A stretch of 64,000 bases of DNA from NCBI GenBank assembly GCA_964006375.1, contig OZ023262.1, positions 87,989,654 to 88,053,653 of the forward strand, read 5' to 3'. This DNA comes from Tillus elongatus (Eukaryota > Arthropoda > Insecta > Coleoptera > Cleridae). The notes beneath the pieces are model-generated. The model searched no databases and had not been told where the DNA came from. It saw nothing but the letters and a program-made list of their open reading frames with translations. This document shows, in pieces, positions 15,918-28,441 of this stretch; positions within the stretch are counted from its first letter, which is position 1; the number at the start of each line of letters is the position of its first letter. Both the position numbers and the translations under genes were made by a program.

Positions 15918-17023
15918 GCTGGGAATTGCAAAGGCCATATAAATTTATAAAAGCAAAAATGAAAACCCTTACGGAAACTAGTATGATAACGTTAAGTTCC
16001 GATTATTGTTTTAATAATGTTGATTGGCAGATCTACAAAATTGGGGGGTCAGATTAACAATGTGGGGTTATAGTAGTACCACTGGTCAGTAGTAAGTACA
16101 ATACTTACGGTTTACACGTAATGTATATGGGTTCTCTGTAGATTGTATACATATCCACATCGTTCGACATATTTTACTTTACACTAAAACAGAAAACAAA
16201 ATAATAACATTAATATACAAGCATATTCTCTATTATTGTTAGTCAGTGTTATTTGGATAAGCAATGAAAGATATAATGCCATAATTTGTTAAAATGATCA
16301 TTAATTAAATTTTTTAAATTTATAACTAGCAAATTTGGAAAGCATCTCAGTTTAAATTAATTTAAAAGAACCAAAAATCTATATGCAAATAGACTAAACT
16401 CTTAAGCATGAAATACATACCAAAGAATTATGTTCTAAATCAATTACCTAAAGGTAATGAAAAAAACAAACACTTTGTATAATGTACTTACATGTAAGTT
16501 TATTTTTTATTTATGTGAACAATGAACTGTAGTTTACCAAATACAGTGTTTGTGTTGTGGAACCTTTTAAATCAAGATTTCAGCATATAAACTTCATTAA
16601 TTTATAAATTTATTGTTGACTATGGTTATGTTTAAGAAGTAAGGTTAGGCCAAATGTCATTTTTAAGAATAATGATGTTTAAACTTACCGGAAGAACAGC
16701 TGTCAAAATATGTATTAATTAATGTCAAGAAAGCATTCCTTGATATCAAACATTAGATGAATTTGAGCAACATTTCCGCTTTTGTTATGAATTATTGTTG
16801 GTAGTTAAAGAAATTCAGACGCCAGCATAGCGTCATTATTGCTTCCCATTTGAATATATATATTTTAAAGTATATATTGTGTAAAGAAGATCCATTGTGT
16901 CACTAAAACAACCAAAAAGGTTTACACACATCTACAGGGTGTTTATTTAAATACAAATAATAATATAAATATCTATAACATAAATATTATTTTTATAAAT
17001 AAATAATATTATACAAAAATCAG

Positions 17024-17028
<5 letters not shown>
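15915..17028. other. No gene seen
   Basis: AT-rich, mostly unique sequence without credible frames. Confidence 0.5.

Positions 17029-17101
<73 letters not shown>
17029..17101. repeat. (TA)n microsatellite, 73 bp
   Basis: Pure TA array at the left edge of a truncated family A copy. Confidence 0.98.
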
Positions 17102-17104
<3 letters not shown>

Positions 17105-17400
17105 CATCCGATAACACAAAAAGTTATCAACCGATTTTGATGAAACTTGGCAAGAGTCTTTCGTTCCTTAATAGCTTGAATAAGTTCGTTAGCCAGCGCT
17201 ATCTGACCAGTTTGTCTAAAAAAAATTGTATCTCAGAAGATAAGAAAGTTATTCTAATGAAATTTTGTTGATGTGTTGCCGTCGCAAATATCTTACAACG
17301 TACCAAAATTTAACTTCCTGGGTTTATAGAAAATTGAGTTATCCATACTTGAAATATTTAATGAAAATTCGCTACCATAACGCACTTGCTGCGTCCCGAA
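17029..17400 (+). repeat. Family A repeat lacking the 5' module
   Basis: Starts in a TA array, then the core ('gaataagttcgttagccag') and the intact 3' tail with hairpin and CCCGAA. Confidence 0.65.
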
Positions 17401-18155
<755 letters not shown>

Positions 18156-18159
18156 AACA

Positions 18160-18920
18160 CCACCAAAAAACGTCAAGGTCGGGGTTTGAAACGTCAAAAT
18201 TGGCAAAGAACCTGAAACAAATACGGATTATGTAAAGCAGATGTCTGAAGAAGAGTGTTGTTCAAAGCCTTTAAGTTTCAGCTTCAGCCGTCATTTTACT
18301 TAAATATTTCCAAAATTTTATTTCAAAAAGACCTTTTCTCTGATGCTTTGCTGGTAGTTTTAGTTAAGCGAATGGTTTAACGGTCTATCATTTTTAGCTA
18401 ATTTTCGTAGAAAAAAATTCGTTATTGAGGAGACCGCGACTTTTGAATGTTAAAAATATGCCTTCAAATCAGCGCAAACTAGGCCTCCTAGAATCCATAT
18501 CCGGTTTTCGTTTTAGTTTTCTACATATACAGGGTGACGCATTTCTAGGGTAAAGCTCAATATAATTGTTATTATACAAGATACGACAAAAAATTGTTGA
18601 CGTTGAGTATGGGGTATCTTGAGCTGCATCTTATAAAATTAGTTTGACAATCACAGGCTGACTCATAAGTCGTTGGTGATACCTACCAGGTTTTATTCTA
18701 ACACCCTTTTATTATTGCATTTTTGTATTTTTCAACGAATGCCGATGCATGTTTGTAATAAAAAAATCTAGACGCAGTAAGTGCGTTTTCGTAGCGAGTT
18801 TTCATTAAATGCTTGAAATTGCAATAACTCAATTTGCTTTTAACCTAAGGTTTGTTGGCTAGGAAAGTTTTTAGGCTAAGTTTATTTTCGAAAAAGTTTG
18901 TACATTTTTAAACAGTAAGC

Positions 18921-18993
<73 letters not shown>
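18160..18993 (+). repeat. Family A repeat, left part, split by the hAT element
   Basis: Core sequence from 'aacgtcaaggtcggggtttg' to the inner inverted hairpin at 18773 and the first 150 bp of the 317-bp module. The module resumes at 22029, so this copy was present before the hAT insertion. Confidence 0.65.

Positions 18994-18997
<4 letters not shown>
18924..18997. repeat. (TA)n microsatellite, 74 bp
   Basis: TA array inside the 317-bp module, directly left of the hAT target duplication. Other copies of the module have no array here. Confidence 0.95.

Positions 18998-19001
<4 letters not shown>
18994..19001. repeat. hAT target-site duplication, left
   Basis: TATAATAT, repeated exactly at 22021-22028. 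Confidence 0.8.
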
Positions 19002-22000
19002 CAGGTCAGGTCAGGCCAACTTTGGTGCACATAAGATCTACTTTTTATTTATAAATTGTGTCGCGATCGACCTATTTTTTAGGTAAGAAGGGGATGTTTT
19101 TGCAATGTGCTTTTATACCGACGTGCACTTTGGCGAGCTCTATGATTAAGGGGTAAATAATCTACATACATGAGTATTTATTTAATGGGTTAAAAAACTT
19201 ATGTCCAGAGGAATTAAAACAACATGAGCACTTATTAATAACATTTATTCATTCAAACTTTTTAAATTAATGAGAAACCTGAGTTTGCATTTCCTTTACT
19301 AGTGCATCATAATTTGGAGTATATCCTGACAAAGACAATAACAATGAGTCCTCAGTATGAGAATCGGTCAGGACGGAACGAAGTTTAGTTTTAGTTAATT
19401 GTAAATATGAAAATGCCGATTCGCACAGATACGTAGATCCAAAGCAAGAATAAATATATTCGCTACATTTGATAATATTGGGATACTTTTCTCGGTTAAC
19501 ATATTTCCAAAAATTTTCTTTAAATTTTCTGGCTTGTAAGATTAAATCAGATTGTAAAATTATAATTTCATTTTCCAAGGCGTTTTGCTCCATATCAAAT
19601 AAGTCTGCAATTTTTTTGCTAATTTCCTTCACAATTAAATCTTTTTTGAAAGGAAAAGATGTAAATTCCACAATTTCTTTAATTTTTTTAAAATCTTGGA
19701 ATCGCTTCTCAAAATCTTCCATTACATTTTGTATTTCGGCCACGTACTTGTCAATCTCATAAATAATATTTTTATTTTTTTGTAAGTTGTCTGCCATATT
19801 TGGAAAATGGTTCATATTATTTTGTTGTAAATCTTCTATCAACAAAATAAATTTGGTTTTATATGCATCTATGCTGCTAATCATATCAATTATTGTTTTA
19901 TTTTTACCTTGTAATTCTAAATTTAAATGGCTTAATATGGAAGTCAAATCTGTAAGGAATGCTAAGTCACTAAGCCAGGTTTTGTCATTTAAATATGCAT
20001 ATTTTTTCTCTTGTTCATTAATAAATTCTATTATTTCAGGCAATAAATCACGAAATCGTTGCAGAAATTTACCTCTACTTAGCCATCTTACATCAGTATG
20101 CAATAATAAATCAGACTGACCTTCATCGAGTTTTAGTTGAAAAAGACGACGTTTGAGAGAACTTCCACGAATTGAATTAACAATTTCAAACGCGACGTCC
20201 ATTACTTCTTTTGTATTTAGTCTCTTGCTGGATAATACTTGCTGGTGAATTATACAGTGGTAACTCAAAAAATCTGGGAATTCATCGTCATTTCGACATA
20301 GGGCTATAAATCCATTTTTGCGGCCTATCATTGCAGCTGCGCCATCCGTTGTTATTGAAACTAATTTAAAAAGAGGTACTTTCTTATCATTAAGCAGACT
20401 TTTAAACCCGTTGAATATATCTACACCTCTAGTCCTTTCTTTCAAAGAAATCATACCCAACAATTCTTCTTTAGATGTAAAATCTTCAAAAACTAAACGA
20501 ATGAAAACAAGTAACTGTGCAGTATCACTTATATCTGTCGATTCATCACATTGAAGAGAAAAACAAGAGCATCTGTTAATATTATTTTGTAACTGTTCCT
20601 TTAAATTTCCACCCACCTTTTCGATTCGTCGCATCACTGTGTTTCGGGACAGTTGTAGATCTTGAATTGCAGCAGTAATTTCGCTCTTGTTCTTAAAATC
20701 ATTAAAAAGGGAATCCGAGATTTCCAAGAACATTTCCTTTACAAATTCACCATCAGAAAATGGTTTACATTTTTTAGCTAATAGATAGCTTACTTTGAAG
20801 GATGCAGTTGTTACTGCTTGTGACTTCAATATTGGCTTTTTGAAAATATTTTGTTGATTTGTTAATTGAGTTTTAAGATCCCGAACTTTACGTTTTCGTA
20901 ATTCGGAATTTGGTGGATAATCTGTTTGATACTTGTTATGTAAAGATAAGAAATGTCTCTCCAAATTACCCTTTTTAGCAATGGCTATCGAGCTAAGACA
21001 TATTAAGCAGCAACATTTATCATTCACCATCGTAAAAAAATAGTTAATTTCCCATTCTTCATTGAAATGATATGTTTTCGATTTTTTTGGTTTGCTATCC
21101 ATGTTCATAAATAGGTATACTGAAATGCAAAAAATATACGACTTAATAATAGGGCATGTAATAAAAGTATTAAACAGTAACAATATAAATTACAATTAAT
21201 ACCTGGTGTAGGTTTAGCCGATAAACGAAATAGCTAATCATACTTAATAGTTGCGAATAATTAAATTATTATTTTAAATAATGCTTATAAATATTTAATT
21301 AAGATTTAAATAATTTTATTTAAAATATATCTCTTATATACTTGCACAATTAATTTAAAGAACACTAATATTTCATTAATACTTACAAATGAAACAATCC
21401 GCAAGAGAAATTGACTGTAGCGTACAAACACTAACTTCAGAATGAAAATTTAACACTATATTCTGCAAAATTAGATTCCAAGAATTAATCCTAATGGCAT
21501 GGAATTTAAATGTTATTCTTTTAATAGTCATAAATTTCTCAGAAGTGTAAATACAAGTCAATTTTAAACGCACTGTATTTCAGATTTATTAAATAAACAT
21601 CATTTATATACGTTTTTATATGTATTGTATAAGTTTTTATCATAAGCCTAAGTATTATGCTGATTTTGTAATATCCCAATTCAAATAAATTTTATATAGG
21701 TAGCAAAAAGTAGCAGCAGCAAAAAAGTTATCTACCGACAAAAGCTTTAAATAGAAAACAGAATTGCAAAAGTGCAAAGAAAAAGAACTTAATAAAACCA
21801 TTTCAAATGTCAAAACAAACTAATAAAAATAATGATAATATAAAAATTATATCCTTTCTATGAGCTAATCACAGAAAACATTTGAATAAAAAGTATTTGT
21901 ACTTTTTAAGTTAAAAGTTTTTATGAGATACTTTTCGCAAACCCCGAACTTGCGAGTGATCGACCAAAATTGGTCTCGCGATCGACCGGTCGATCGCGAT

Positions 22001-22020
22001 CGACTTGTTGGCCACCCCTG
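19002..22020 (-). mobile_element. hAT-family DNA transposon, 3019 bp
   Basis: Ends are CAGG...GGCCAAC on the left (19002-19020) and the inverted CAGGGGTGGCCAAC on the right (22007-22020). Perfect 8-bp duplications TATAATAT flank it, the length expected for hAT elements. The left end has an extra CAGGT compared with the right. A single uninterrupted transposase frame lies inside on the minus strand. The element sits inside a family A copy whose two halves join across it. Confidence 0.9.
19267..21102 (-). CDS. hAT transposase with BED zinc finger
   Basis: Catalyses cut-and-paste transposition in the nucleus by binding the element's ends. From the chosen start (MDSKPKKSK) the protein has 611 residues. 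A BED-type finger lies near residues 30-55 (CCCLIC, then H-x4-H in RHFLSLH). The RNase H-like catalytic core shows the first Asp in QCDESTD, the second in SITTDGAAAM followed by the C-x2-H pattern in YHCIIHQ, and the catalytic Glu in LCESAFS near the C-terminus, which is the usual hAT dimerisation region. It resembles the transposases from which vertebrate GTF2IRD2, ZBED5 and FAM200 proteins derive (Buster/Charlie-like; from memory). The frame extends 27 codons upstream, but that stretch is hydrophobic and unlike a BED N-terminus, so MNMDSK or MDSK is more likely. No internal stop or frameshift is seen, so it may be functional. Confidence 0.9.
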   Translation of the reverse strand: MDSKPKKSKTYHFNEEWEINYFFTMVNDKCCCLICLSSIAIAKKGNLERHFLSLHNKYQTDYPPNSELRKRKVRDLKTQLTNQQNIFKKPILKSQAVTTASFKVSYLLAKKCKPFSDGEFVKEMFLEISDSLFNDFKNKSEITAAIQDLQLSRNTVMRRIEKVGGNLKEQLQNNINRCSCFSLQCDESTDISDTAQLLVFIRLVFEDFTSKEELLGMISLKERTRGVDIFNGFKSLLNDKKVPLFKLVSITTDGAAAMIGRKNGFIALCRNDDEFPDFLSYHCIIHQQVLSSKRLNTKEVMDVAFEIVNSIRGSSLKRRLFQLKLDEGQSDLLLHTDVRWLSRGKFLQRFRDLLPEIIEFINEQEKKYAYLNDKTWLSDLAFLTDLTSILSHLNLELQGKNKTIIDMISSIDAYKTKFILLIEDLQQNNMNHFPNMADNLQKNKNIIYEIDKYVAEIQNVMEDFEKRFQDFKKIKEIVEFTSFPFKKDLIVKEISKKIADLFDMEQNALENEIIILQSDLILQARKFKENFWKYVNREKYPNIIKCSEYIYSCFGSTYLCESAFSYLQLTKTKLRSVLTDSHTEDSLLLSLSGYTPNYDALVKEMQTQVSH

Positions 22021-22028
22021 TATAATAT
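22021..22028. repeat. hAT target-site duplication, right
   Basis: TATAATAT, identical to 18994-19001. Both other module copies have AT-rich 'ataaaatatgg'-like sequence at this point. Confidence 0.8.
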
Positions 22029-22158
22029 GGTACTTTGTTTCTACTATATAGGTTAGACAGGTAACCAGATTGATGCCTGCTTGCCTTAGAGAGATATATT
22101 TTATATTAAAAATATTTTGATGAAAATTCACTTCCACAGCGCACTTACTGCGTCCAGA
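22029..22158 (+). repeat. Family A repeat, right part after the hAT element
   Basis: Continues the 317-bp module ('actttgtttctactatatag') to the 3' hairpin and CCAGA at 22158. Confidence 0.7.
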
Positions 22159-23185
22159 CTTTTATTAATTTACATTTGTTCTTCACTGTTTGCAAGCCTC
22201 GCATACTGATAATAAGAAGGTGTTTAAAAAATCCCTATTAACCAGCGCATTCAACAAAATCGTTAACTGCACTTTTGTGCAACCATTACTTATCACTTAT
22301 ACTTTCCGTGAAATAAATGTCTTGTTGTCTAAGAAAACTACATTTTCCAGTTGAAATACACCTGTACACCTCTAACAGTGCCGGCTGATAAACGAATTGC
22401 GGTTTCGAAGAATAAAGTTTTCACAGCGACCATAAATTCGGCAAGCCGGCAGCTCCAGAACCCAGTAATACAGAGGAATACATCTCACAGCTTACGGGAG
22501 TTGCGAGACACCGTGATGAAAAGCTGGTACGACATCTACTTATAGGGATAATAAATCCGACGTCATGATGCACGCATGGCACACTGCGTGATAACAAATC
22601 TGTGTTGGCACACTCCAGTGAGGCTGCGGAGCCGACGAGCTTCCAGACCAACTGCTGATATACAGACTTCCCAGACGTGACTACTTCCACTGCAACCACC
22701 GTTAAAAGAATGCCATAACAGTGGATAAGCGGCTGAATTGATATGGTACTCGGAGATAATCTTACGTATATTTGAGAAGAGGATTTAGGATGTTAGGAGT
22801 GACTGTTGATAATACCTTGACATATTATAAGAAGTCAGCCGATCTAGAGCACCATTTTTTTTTCATTTTAAATATAAATTTCCGGTTATCTTTAAGCGAA
22901 TCAGTCTTATAAAAGGAAATGAAGCCTAAGCGATTCCACTAGATAAAAAATCAGATATTATGGATATACGGTTACATCAAATATGTAACGATTAGGTTTC
23001 AAAGGGTTATCAAATTTGCAAGGCTTGTAAATAACTGTGTTAGAAGAAAATCCATGAAGATAAATGTAGTATTTAGAGTTGCAAAATATTTTTTGCAAAT
23101 TTTTTCTTTTTTTATAAAACCAAATAAAATACAAATAAAATTTGTGATATACAGTGTGGAGCAGAATAAATTCAGAATCTCAATC
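22159..23185. other. No gene supported
   Basis: Slightly GC-richer patch at 22380-22700 with short frames on both strands (64 and 92 codons) but no recognisable protein. Confidence 0.45.
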
Positions 23186-23931
23186 ATTGTGCACGTTTAT
23201 AAAAATAGTTCTGCAAATTGAATCATAACTTCCACATAGTTATGGCAATTTATTCAGCGCCCATGACTTGACTACAAAGAAAACATTTGTATTTTTGTAC
23301 CCATAAACTTTTGAAACGTTATATTACTCAAGTTTTAACAAAAAAATATCAATTTTCACCAAATAACCCCCATTCATCCCCTACCCTCAATGAGCGATTT
23401 TAACCAAAAACAATCGGAACCGTTAGTTTGTCAGGTGCACACTGTATACCAAATTTAAAGATGGTATCTCAATTTGTTAGAAAGTTTTTGCGCCTACTAA
23501 TATACAGACATACAGGCCGATCGACCGACCGACCGACAGATAAGAAAATTCATTCCAAAATCAAGTTTTCTGTATGTTTTAAGGTATTTTACCCCATTTT
23601 GGCAAAAAATAAATACATTTCGAAATTTTTTCACCAATATTCCACCCCCACACGTTCAGCCCCTAATTTAATGTCAGCACAGAATACCAGATGTTTAATT
23701 AAATTAAAAGTATTCTAATAAAAACCCTAAACAGTTATGTTACGCGAGTTTTAACGAAAAAATGTCAATTTTCACTAAATCACCCCCATTCATCCCCTAC
23801 TTCCCAAAACGATTTTACCCAAAAACAATCCAAGCCGTTCATTTGTCGAGTGCTAACTGTATACCAAATTTGAAGGGGAAATTCGTTCTAAAGTTATCGT
23901 GGCTACAAACAGACTGACATACAGACCTACA
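23186..23931 (+). repeat. Family B repeat, left part
   Basis: Dispersed repeat with 'gcgcccatgacttgac', C-rich 'cccccattcatcccctac' blocks, and an internal (GACC/GACA)n stretch at 23515-23540. It contains two similar halves in tandem. It is interrupted at 23932 and resumes at 26339. Other copies lie at 53885-55626 and, in reverse, at 60905-63510. Confidence 0.65.
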
Positions 23932-26338
23932 GTACTAACAAAAATGTTCTATAACTTTTAAAGAATAGTGCAAATTTGTTGTGTTACTGTTATATTACTT
24001 CTCTTTGAAAGTAGTTTTGTTCTATTAAGACTGCCAAGGTGAGTATTCAGCTTCTCGCAGCAAAATACTTCTTTAAATTTATTGTTAGAATGTTCTTAGA
24101 GCAGAATTATAAAACATTTTAGAGATTTCGTTTTTCGTTGTTTTGTAAACGTCTATACAACAATCGTTATAGAATATATTAGCTTACAGAACAAAATTAT
24201 TCTGTAATGGCTTTATAACAACGATCTTCCAAACATATCAGTCAACTTTCAATTATTTATAAAGCTTTTCTTTAAGTGGTTATGTGAGCAATTATAAAAC
24301 AGTTTTGTTAACACTTTCTACGATACAATATAGCTGTAAATAGCATAGTCTACTTAAACGCACGTGTTAAAAACTATTTTATTGTTGGATGGAACGCGAC
24401 TGTAGTAGAACACTTAGAAAACGATTATAGTACAAAATTATTCCTTTGCATAAAACTGCGTGCGCTAAGATCTTTATAAAACATATTAAGGCTTTTGTAA
24501 GAAGCACCGTTAAATACTTTTTATTTCGTGGCAAGTTGTGTATTCCCTAGTGTGTAATTTCTAAACATGTCCAATTTGCAATCAATAAATGAATGGAAAC
24601 AGGTAAAAAGAAGCTGTGCTTTTCGAAGGAAAGTCAATAAATATAAAAATATTTTAGAAAGTAGCAAATATGTTAATAAACATGTTAGTAGTGTTTTACA
24701 TAGTAAGCAGCACAACAAACAACAATTTGGGTTTGAGGTTAAGTCACATTGCTACTGCATTTATGTTGCATAAGTAACACAGCTAACGCGAGTTTAGCGC
24801 TATTCTGATTTGTAAGTGTTGCCGAAAATGCTTTTATAGAACAATTAAATACACCATATGTGTTATAGAGCTACGAGCAGGTCTTTCTCAGTGCAGCAAT
24901 AGGAAACATATTATTTTAAAGCTTTATAAGCGCTGTTTGTGTAACAATCTGCTTACTGTGCCATCTGAAGCCACACTGTCAATATGATCATCAGTTTGCC
25001 CAAATATTAGTGTACATGACCCTACTTAGCCAATAAATCATCACATTACATATTACATACACATACACATCCTCACATAGGCACGTGGATGCATTTAGAT
25101 CCGAAGTTATTTTCTGACTTAAAATTAATCCAAGTGAAAAAATTGGCTTTGTTATTATTAACTACAGGGGATTATAGTAAAATGAAAATATCAAAAGCCT
25201 AAAACTTTTTGATCCCTTGTAGCAATGGGGAGAAAAAATGTAGTAATAATGTAAAGCATACATAGATACTTGGAAAATATCGGTGGCGCTAATCTACTTT
25301 TACTGTAAAAGCCAAAGTTCAAAATTGACAATAAAGTCAATGCCAAGCCTACTTGATTTTTGTTTAAATACGTCTCTGTTCATATTACAGGTTTTAATAT
25401 ATCGTCCGTTTTGTAGCAGCGACTTAAGAGATAAAATAGTTCTGTAATGGTTGCAGTCGTGATAAAAGTGATTTATAAAGCAGACGCCATGTTTTTATGC
25501 AATTCCTGTATTTGTTTTGTAGCCATCTTGAACGAAAAAAAAATCAATTAATAAATATAGAAATATTTGTGACCTGACCTGACCATTTTCACTATATGTT
25601 ATGAATATCAAACTTGCGAAATGTGTAACATAATGGGTTTAGGTTAATAAAATGAAAAAAACGAAAAATTTAATTTCGAGTTGATTTATACAAATTAAAG
25701 AAATATTCTTTATTTCGAGGGCATTTCAAAATTCATCGTATATGTAGCAAATTTTACACATACAATTTTTCTTCGCAAGTGAAATCCATCTTGCTGGTAG
25801 CCAAAGGAGACTTTTTGAGTTTAATTTTCACACCGTATTAACATTAATATTTTAGTACTTATATTACTTTAATAATATTAGAGAACAATTTTAGGATAAA
25901 ATAGTTCTAACAAAAAGATTTAAAAGACATATCACTCTTATAGGTATTGCAGAATGCAACAAAAATTTGCAAAGTTAACTATAAAGAAATTCTAATAAAA
26001 CATGTTTTATAGTAACTCTATTAAGGCTCTATAACTGGCACCATGGTAAATGATTTTTGGTTTTATTATTGTTCCTTATAAAACTGTTTTATAAGTATTG
26101 TATATCATATTCTTTTACAGCTCGGTAAACATTTTTAAAACTATTCTACAACACCTTACACATCCCTTATAAAATAAACTAAAGAACTAAAGTGTTGTAT
26201 AAACCTGCGCCCATTTTACGTTTATAAGCGTTGTATAAACGTTACCAAAACTTTTTCAGGAACAGTCACGTTTTATAAAAAACTGTTTTACAAACCTTCT
26301 TATGACTACAATAAAACACCAAATTGCTAGTTGGGAGA
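23932..26338. mobile_element. Unclassified 2.4 kb insertion in family B
   Basis: Family B is colinear up to 23931 and again from 26339, so the sequence between is an insertion. The flanks 'gacctaca' and 'gaccaaca' could be an 8-bp target duplication with one mismatch. Weak inverted ends (ACTAACAA and ACTAGCAA) are visible. Many copies of TTATAAAAC or its complement occur inside, some as palindromes (for example near 26085). The only frame with some character is at 24567. Confidence 0.4.
24567..24773 (+). CDS. Hypothetical protein, possible first exon of the insertion
   Basis: 68 residues starting MSNLQSINEWKQ, rich in Lys, Ser, Asn and Gln, with a basic N-terminal half. I do not recognise it. 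It follows a plausible 'aaacATG' context and lies near the left end of the 23932-26338 insertion, so it might be the first exon of a decayed element protein. No further exons are evident. Confidence 0.25.
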   Translation: MSNLQSINEWKQVKRSCAFRRKVNKYKNILESSKYVNKHVSSVLHSKQHNKQQFGFEVKSHCYCIYVA

Positions 26339-26475
26339 CCAACAAACCGACAGACCGACTGACCGACAGACAAGAAAAAGTTTTGTTCTCAAATAATCTT
26401 TTTTACAGGTTTTGATACTTTTTACGACGTTTAAGCGTAAAAATTTATATTGGAATTTTTGTCGCCGATGCGATA
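26339..26475 (+). repeat. Family B repeat, right part
   Basis: Resumes at the (GACC/GACT)n block and continues through 'tacgacgtttaagcg' and 'tttttgtcgccgatgcgata', matching the inverted copy at 62170-62230. Confidence 0.6.
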
Positions 26476-26814
26476 CTTCCACAAGGATTATAGAGAGGAA
26501 GGATGGCTTGAGTGCCTCTATTTGTTAGACAAATCTGAAGTAGTCGTGACGTCAACAATGATGAAAAACACGTACACAAACGATTTTACACAGTTATTAA
26601 AACGTCAATATAAACGGCGGGAATCGTATACATAATTGGCGAGAAAGCATCAATGGAGGAAATGTATGGAATCAACCTACGCCATGCATCATCCCTGACG
26701 TCACAACGGCGTGGTGAGGGCTCGATATTTGTCTAACGTTACGCTTATGGGGATGAGCTATCCTCACGTGTCTATAATCCTTGATACTTCCATACGTTGT
26801 GACCATGTGGAAGT
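26476..26814. other. No gene supported
   Basis: A 61-codon frame ends at 26635 without recognisable features. Near 26785 a second family B-like tail ('gatacttccatacgt') occurs. Confidence 0.4.
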
Positions 26815-27317
26815 TGTTGTATACGTTAATTATAGGGCGTCTTAAGCTGTATGTTATAAAATCATTTTTACAATCACAGGCTGACCCATAAATCGTTGGT
26901 GATCCAAACTTTATTTATTTATTTTAATCAAACACGCCTTATATTATTGCATTTTTTTCATTTTTGCATTTTACATCGAAATATAATGCATGTTTGTGGC
27001 AAAAAAAATTCGGAAGTCAGTAAGTGCACTGTGGTAGCGAACTTTCATTAAATGCTTCGAATTTCAATATTAACCTAAGGTTCGTTGGCCAGAAAACCAT
27101 TTTTTTCGGGAAAATTTTAAGTTTATTTTCAGATTTTTTTTACATTTTCAAACAATAATGGCTTTTTTATAAAATATAGTACATTATTTCTACTATATAG
27201 GTGATACTGTTAACCAGATTTGATGCCTGCTTTCTTAAAAAAAAAAGATATGCTTGCTGTCAAAATAATTTTTATGAAAACTCACCACCACAACGCACTT
27301 GCTGCGTCCAGATTTTT
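26815..27317 (+). repeat. Family A repeat, 5'-truncated
   Basis: Starts in the 'ttatagggcgtcttaagct' part of the core, includes the inner hairpin (27012) and the whole 317-bp module, and ends with hairpin and CCAGA at 27317. Confidence 0.65.
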
Positions 27318-28004
27318 ATTAGTAACTTACTATTTTCAGTTTTATGAAAATGGATCTTTAATACTTAGAACCTCAATTAGCTTGACAGAGATATAAGACA
27401 ATCTGGAAATCAAGTACTTACAAAATTATTTAGCTAATAAGCAACATATTATTTTTAGGGCACTATAAGAATGTTGTTGGAATAAATAAGTATTTTTTTG
27501 AGGTTAAGACTAGCAAGGTTTACAACGCTTATAATTTAATATAAATGATACATTAAAGCAGGAATATATCTCCAAGTAGCATTCTCCGTTCAAAAATTCT
27601 ACGGAAATGAAACACATTTATCAAAAGCTGCTGGTTCTTTGGCTTTTAGAAAGTTTCTCTGGTCTTGCATGGACTATCTGATTTTCCATCACACCGTGAG
27701 TGTAAAGCTTTTACTTGTTTAAATATTCATTACATATTAAGAATGTTCTCAAAGAGAAAATGGCAAAGCCTTCTTATAATACTTAAAATGAACCTTTCTG
27801 TTAGTATTGAATAAAACGTGTTTCGCGGTACGATAAATGTCTTATTCGCTTAGAATGTGTTTCAAGAACTGAAGAACTGTTACATCCACTGCAGATAATA
27901 TAGTTTATGTCACTGGCGCACTTTACCTTCATCGCTTTAACGTCACCATGGCGTATACTTTACAAGATGTAGGAACTAAAACATTAATGCATATATAATA
28001 TCCT
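27318..28004. other. No gene seen
   Basis: AT-rich sequence without credible frames or repeats. Confidence 0.5.
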
Positions 28005-28316
28005 GGAGCCCCAAAGGTCCAGGGATAAGATCGTGTGCCTCTGACTGAAGGGTACTGGGTTTGATTACCAGGGCTTCCCTTTCACTTTTTAAGTACAATC
28101 TGTAATAAATTAATATCAACAGAGGTTCTGGCATTGTATTTGAGCAAGTTGAGTGTCTTCATGTTGCGCCCTTCGGGTGGGGCGTAAAGCTGTTGGCTCC
28201 GTGTCCGTATGATGTTGAGCACAGCAGGGCAGGGTTTCGAAAAAATTTCCAGGATAGTGAGGTGAAACTGCTACCGGGCGTCGGTGATTATCAATAGTCG
28301 CGGAAATAGGCCGACG

Positions 28317-28319
<3 letters not shown>
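28005..28319 (+). repeat. SINE-like element with tRNA-like head
   Basis: The head at about 28025-28085 resembles a tRNA-derived promoter: a box-A-like stretch around 'tccagggataagatcg' and a box-B-like 'ggtttgattacc'. The body matches 9328-9597. A TA array follows directly. RNA polymerase III transcription is inferred from the box pattern only. Confidence 0.5.

Positions 28320-28381
<62 letters not shown>
28320..28381. repeat. (TA)n microsatellite, 62 bp
   Basis: Pure TA array at the 3' end of the SINE-like element. Confidence 0.97.
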
Positions 28382-28384
<3 letters not shown>

Positions 28385-28441
28385 GATACAATAATTATAA
28401 CATCACAGTAGACAAACTCCACACCCAGAAGTCTTAGACTT

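Noticed and set aside
19469..20554. Plus-strand frames opposite the hAT transposase
   Set aside because: Antisense shadows; the minus-strand frame is far longer and has all the catalytic motifs.
23515..23540. GACC/GACA run as a regulatory element
   Set aside because: It is the fixed internal microsatellite of family B and recurs in most copies.
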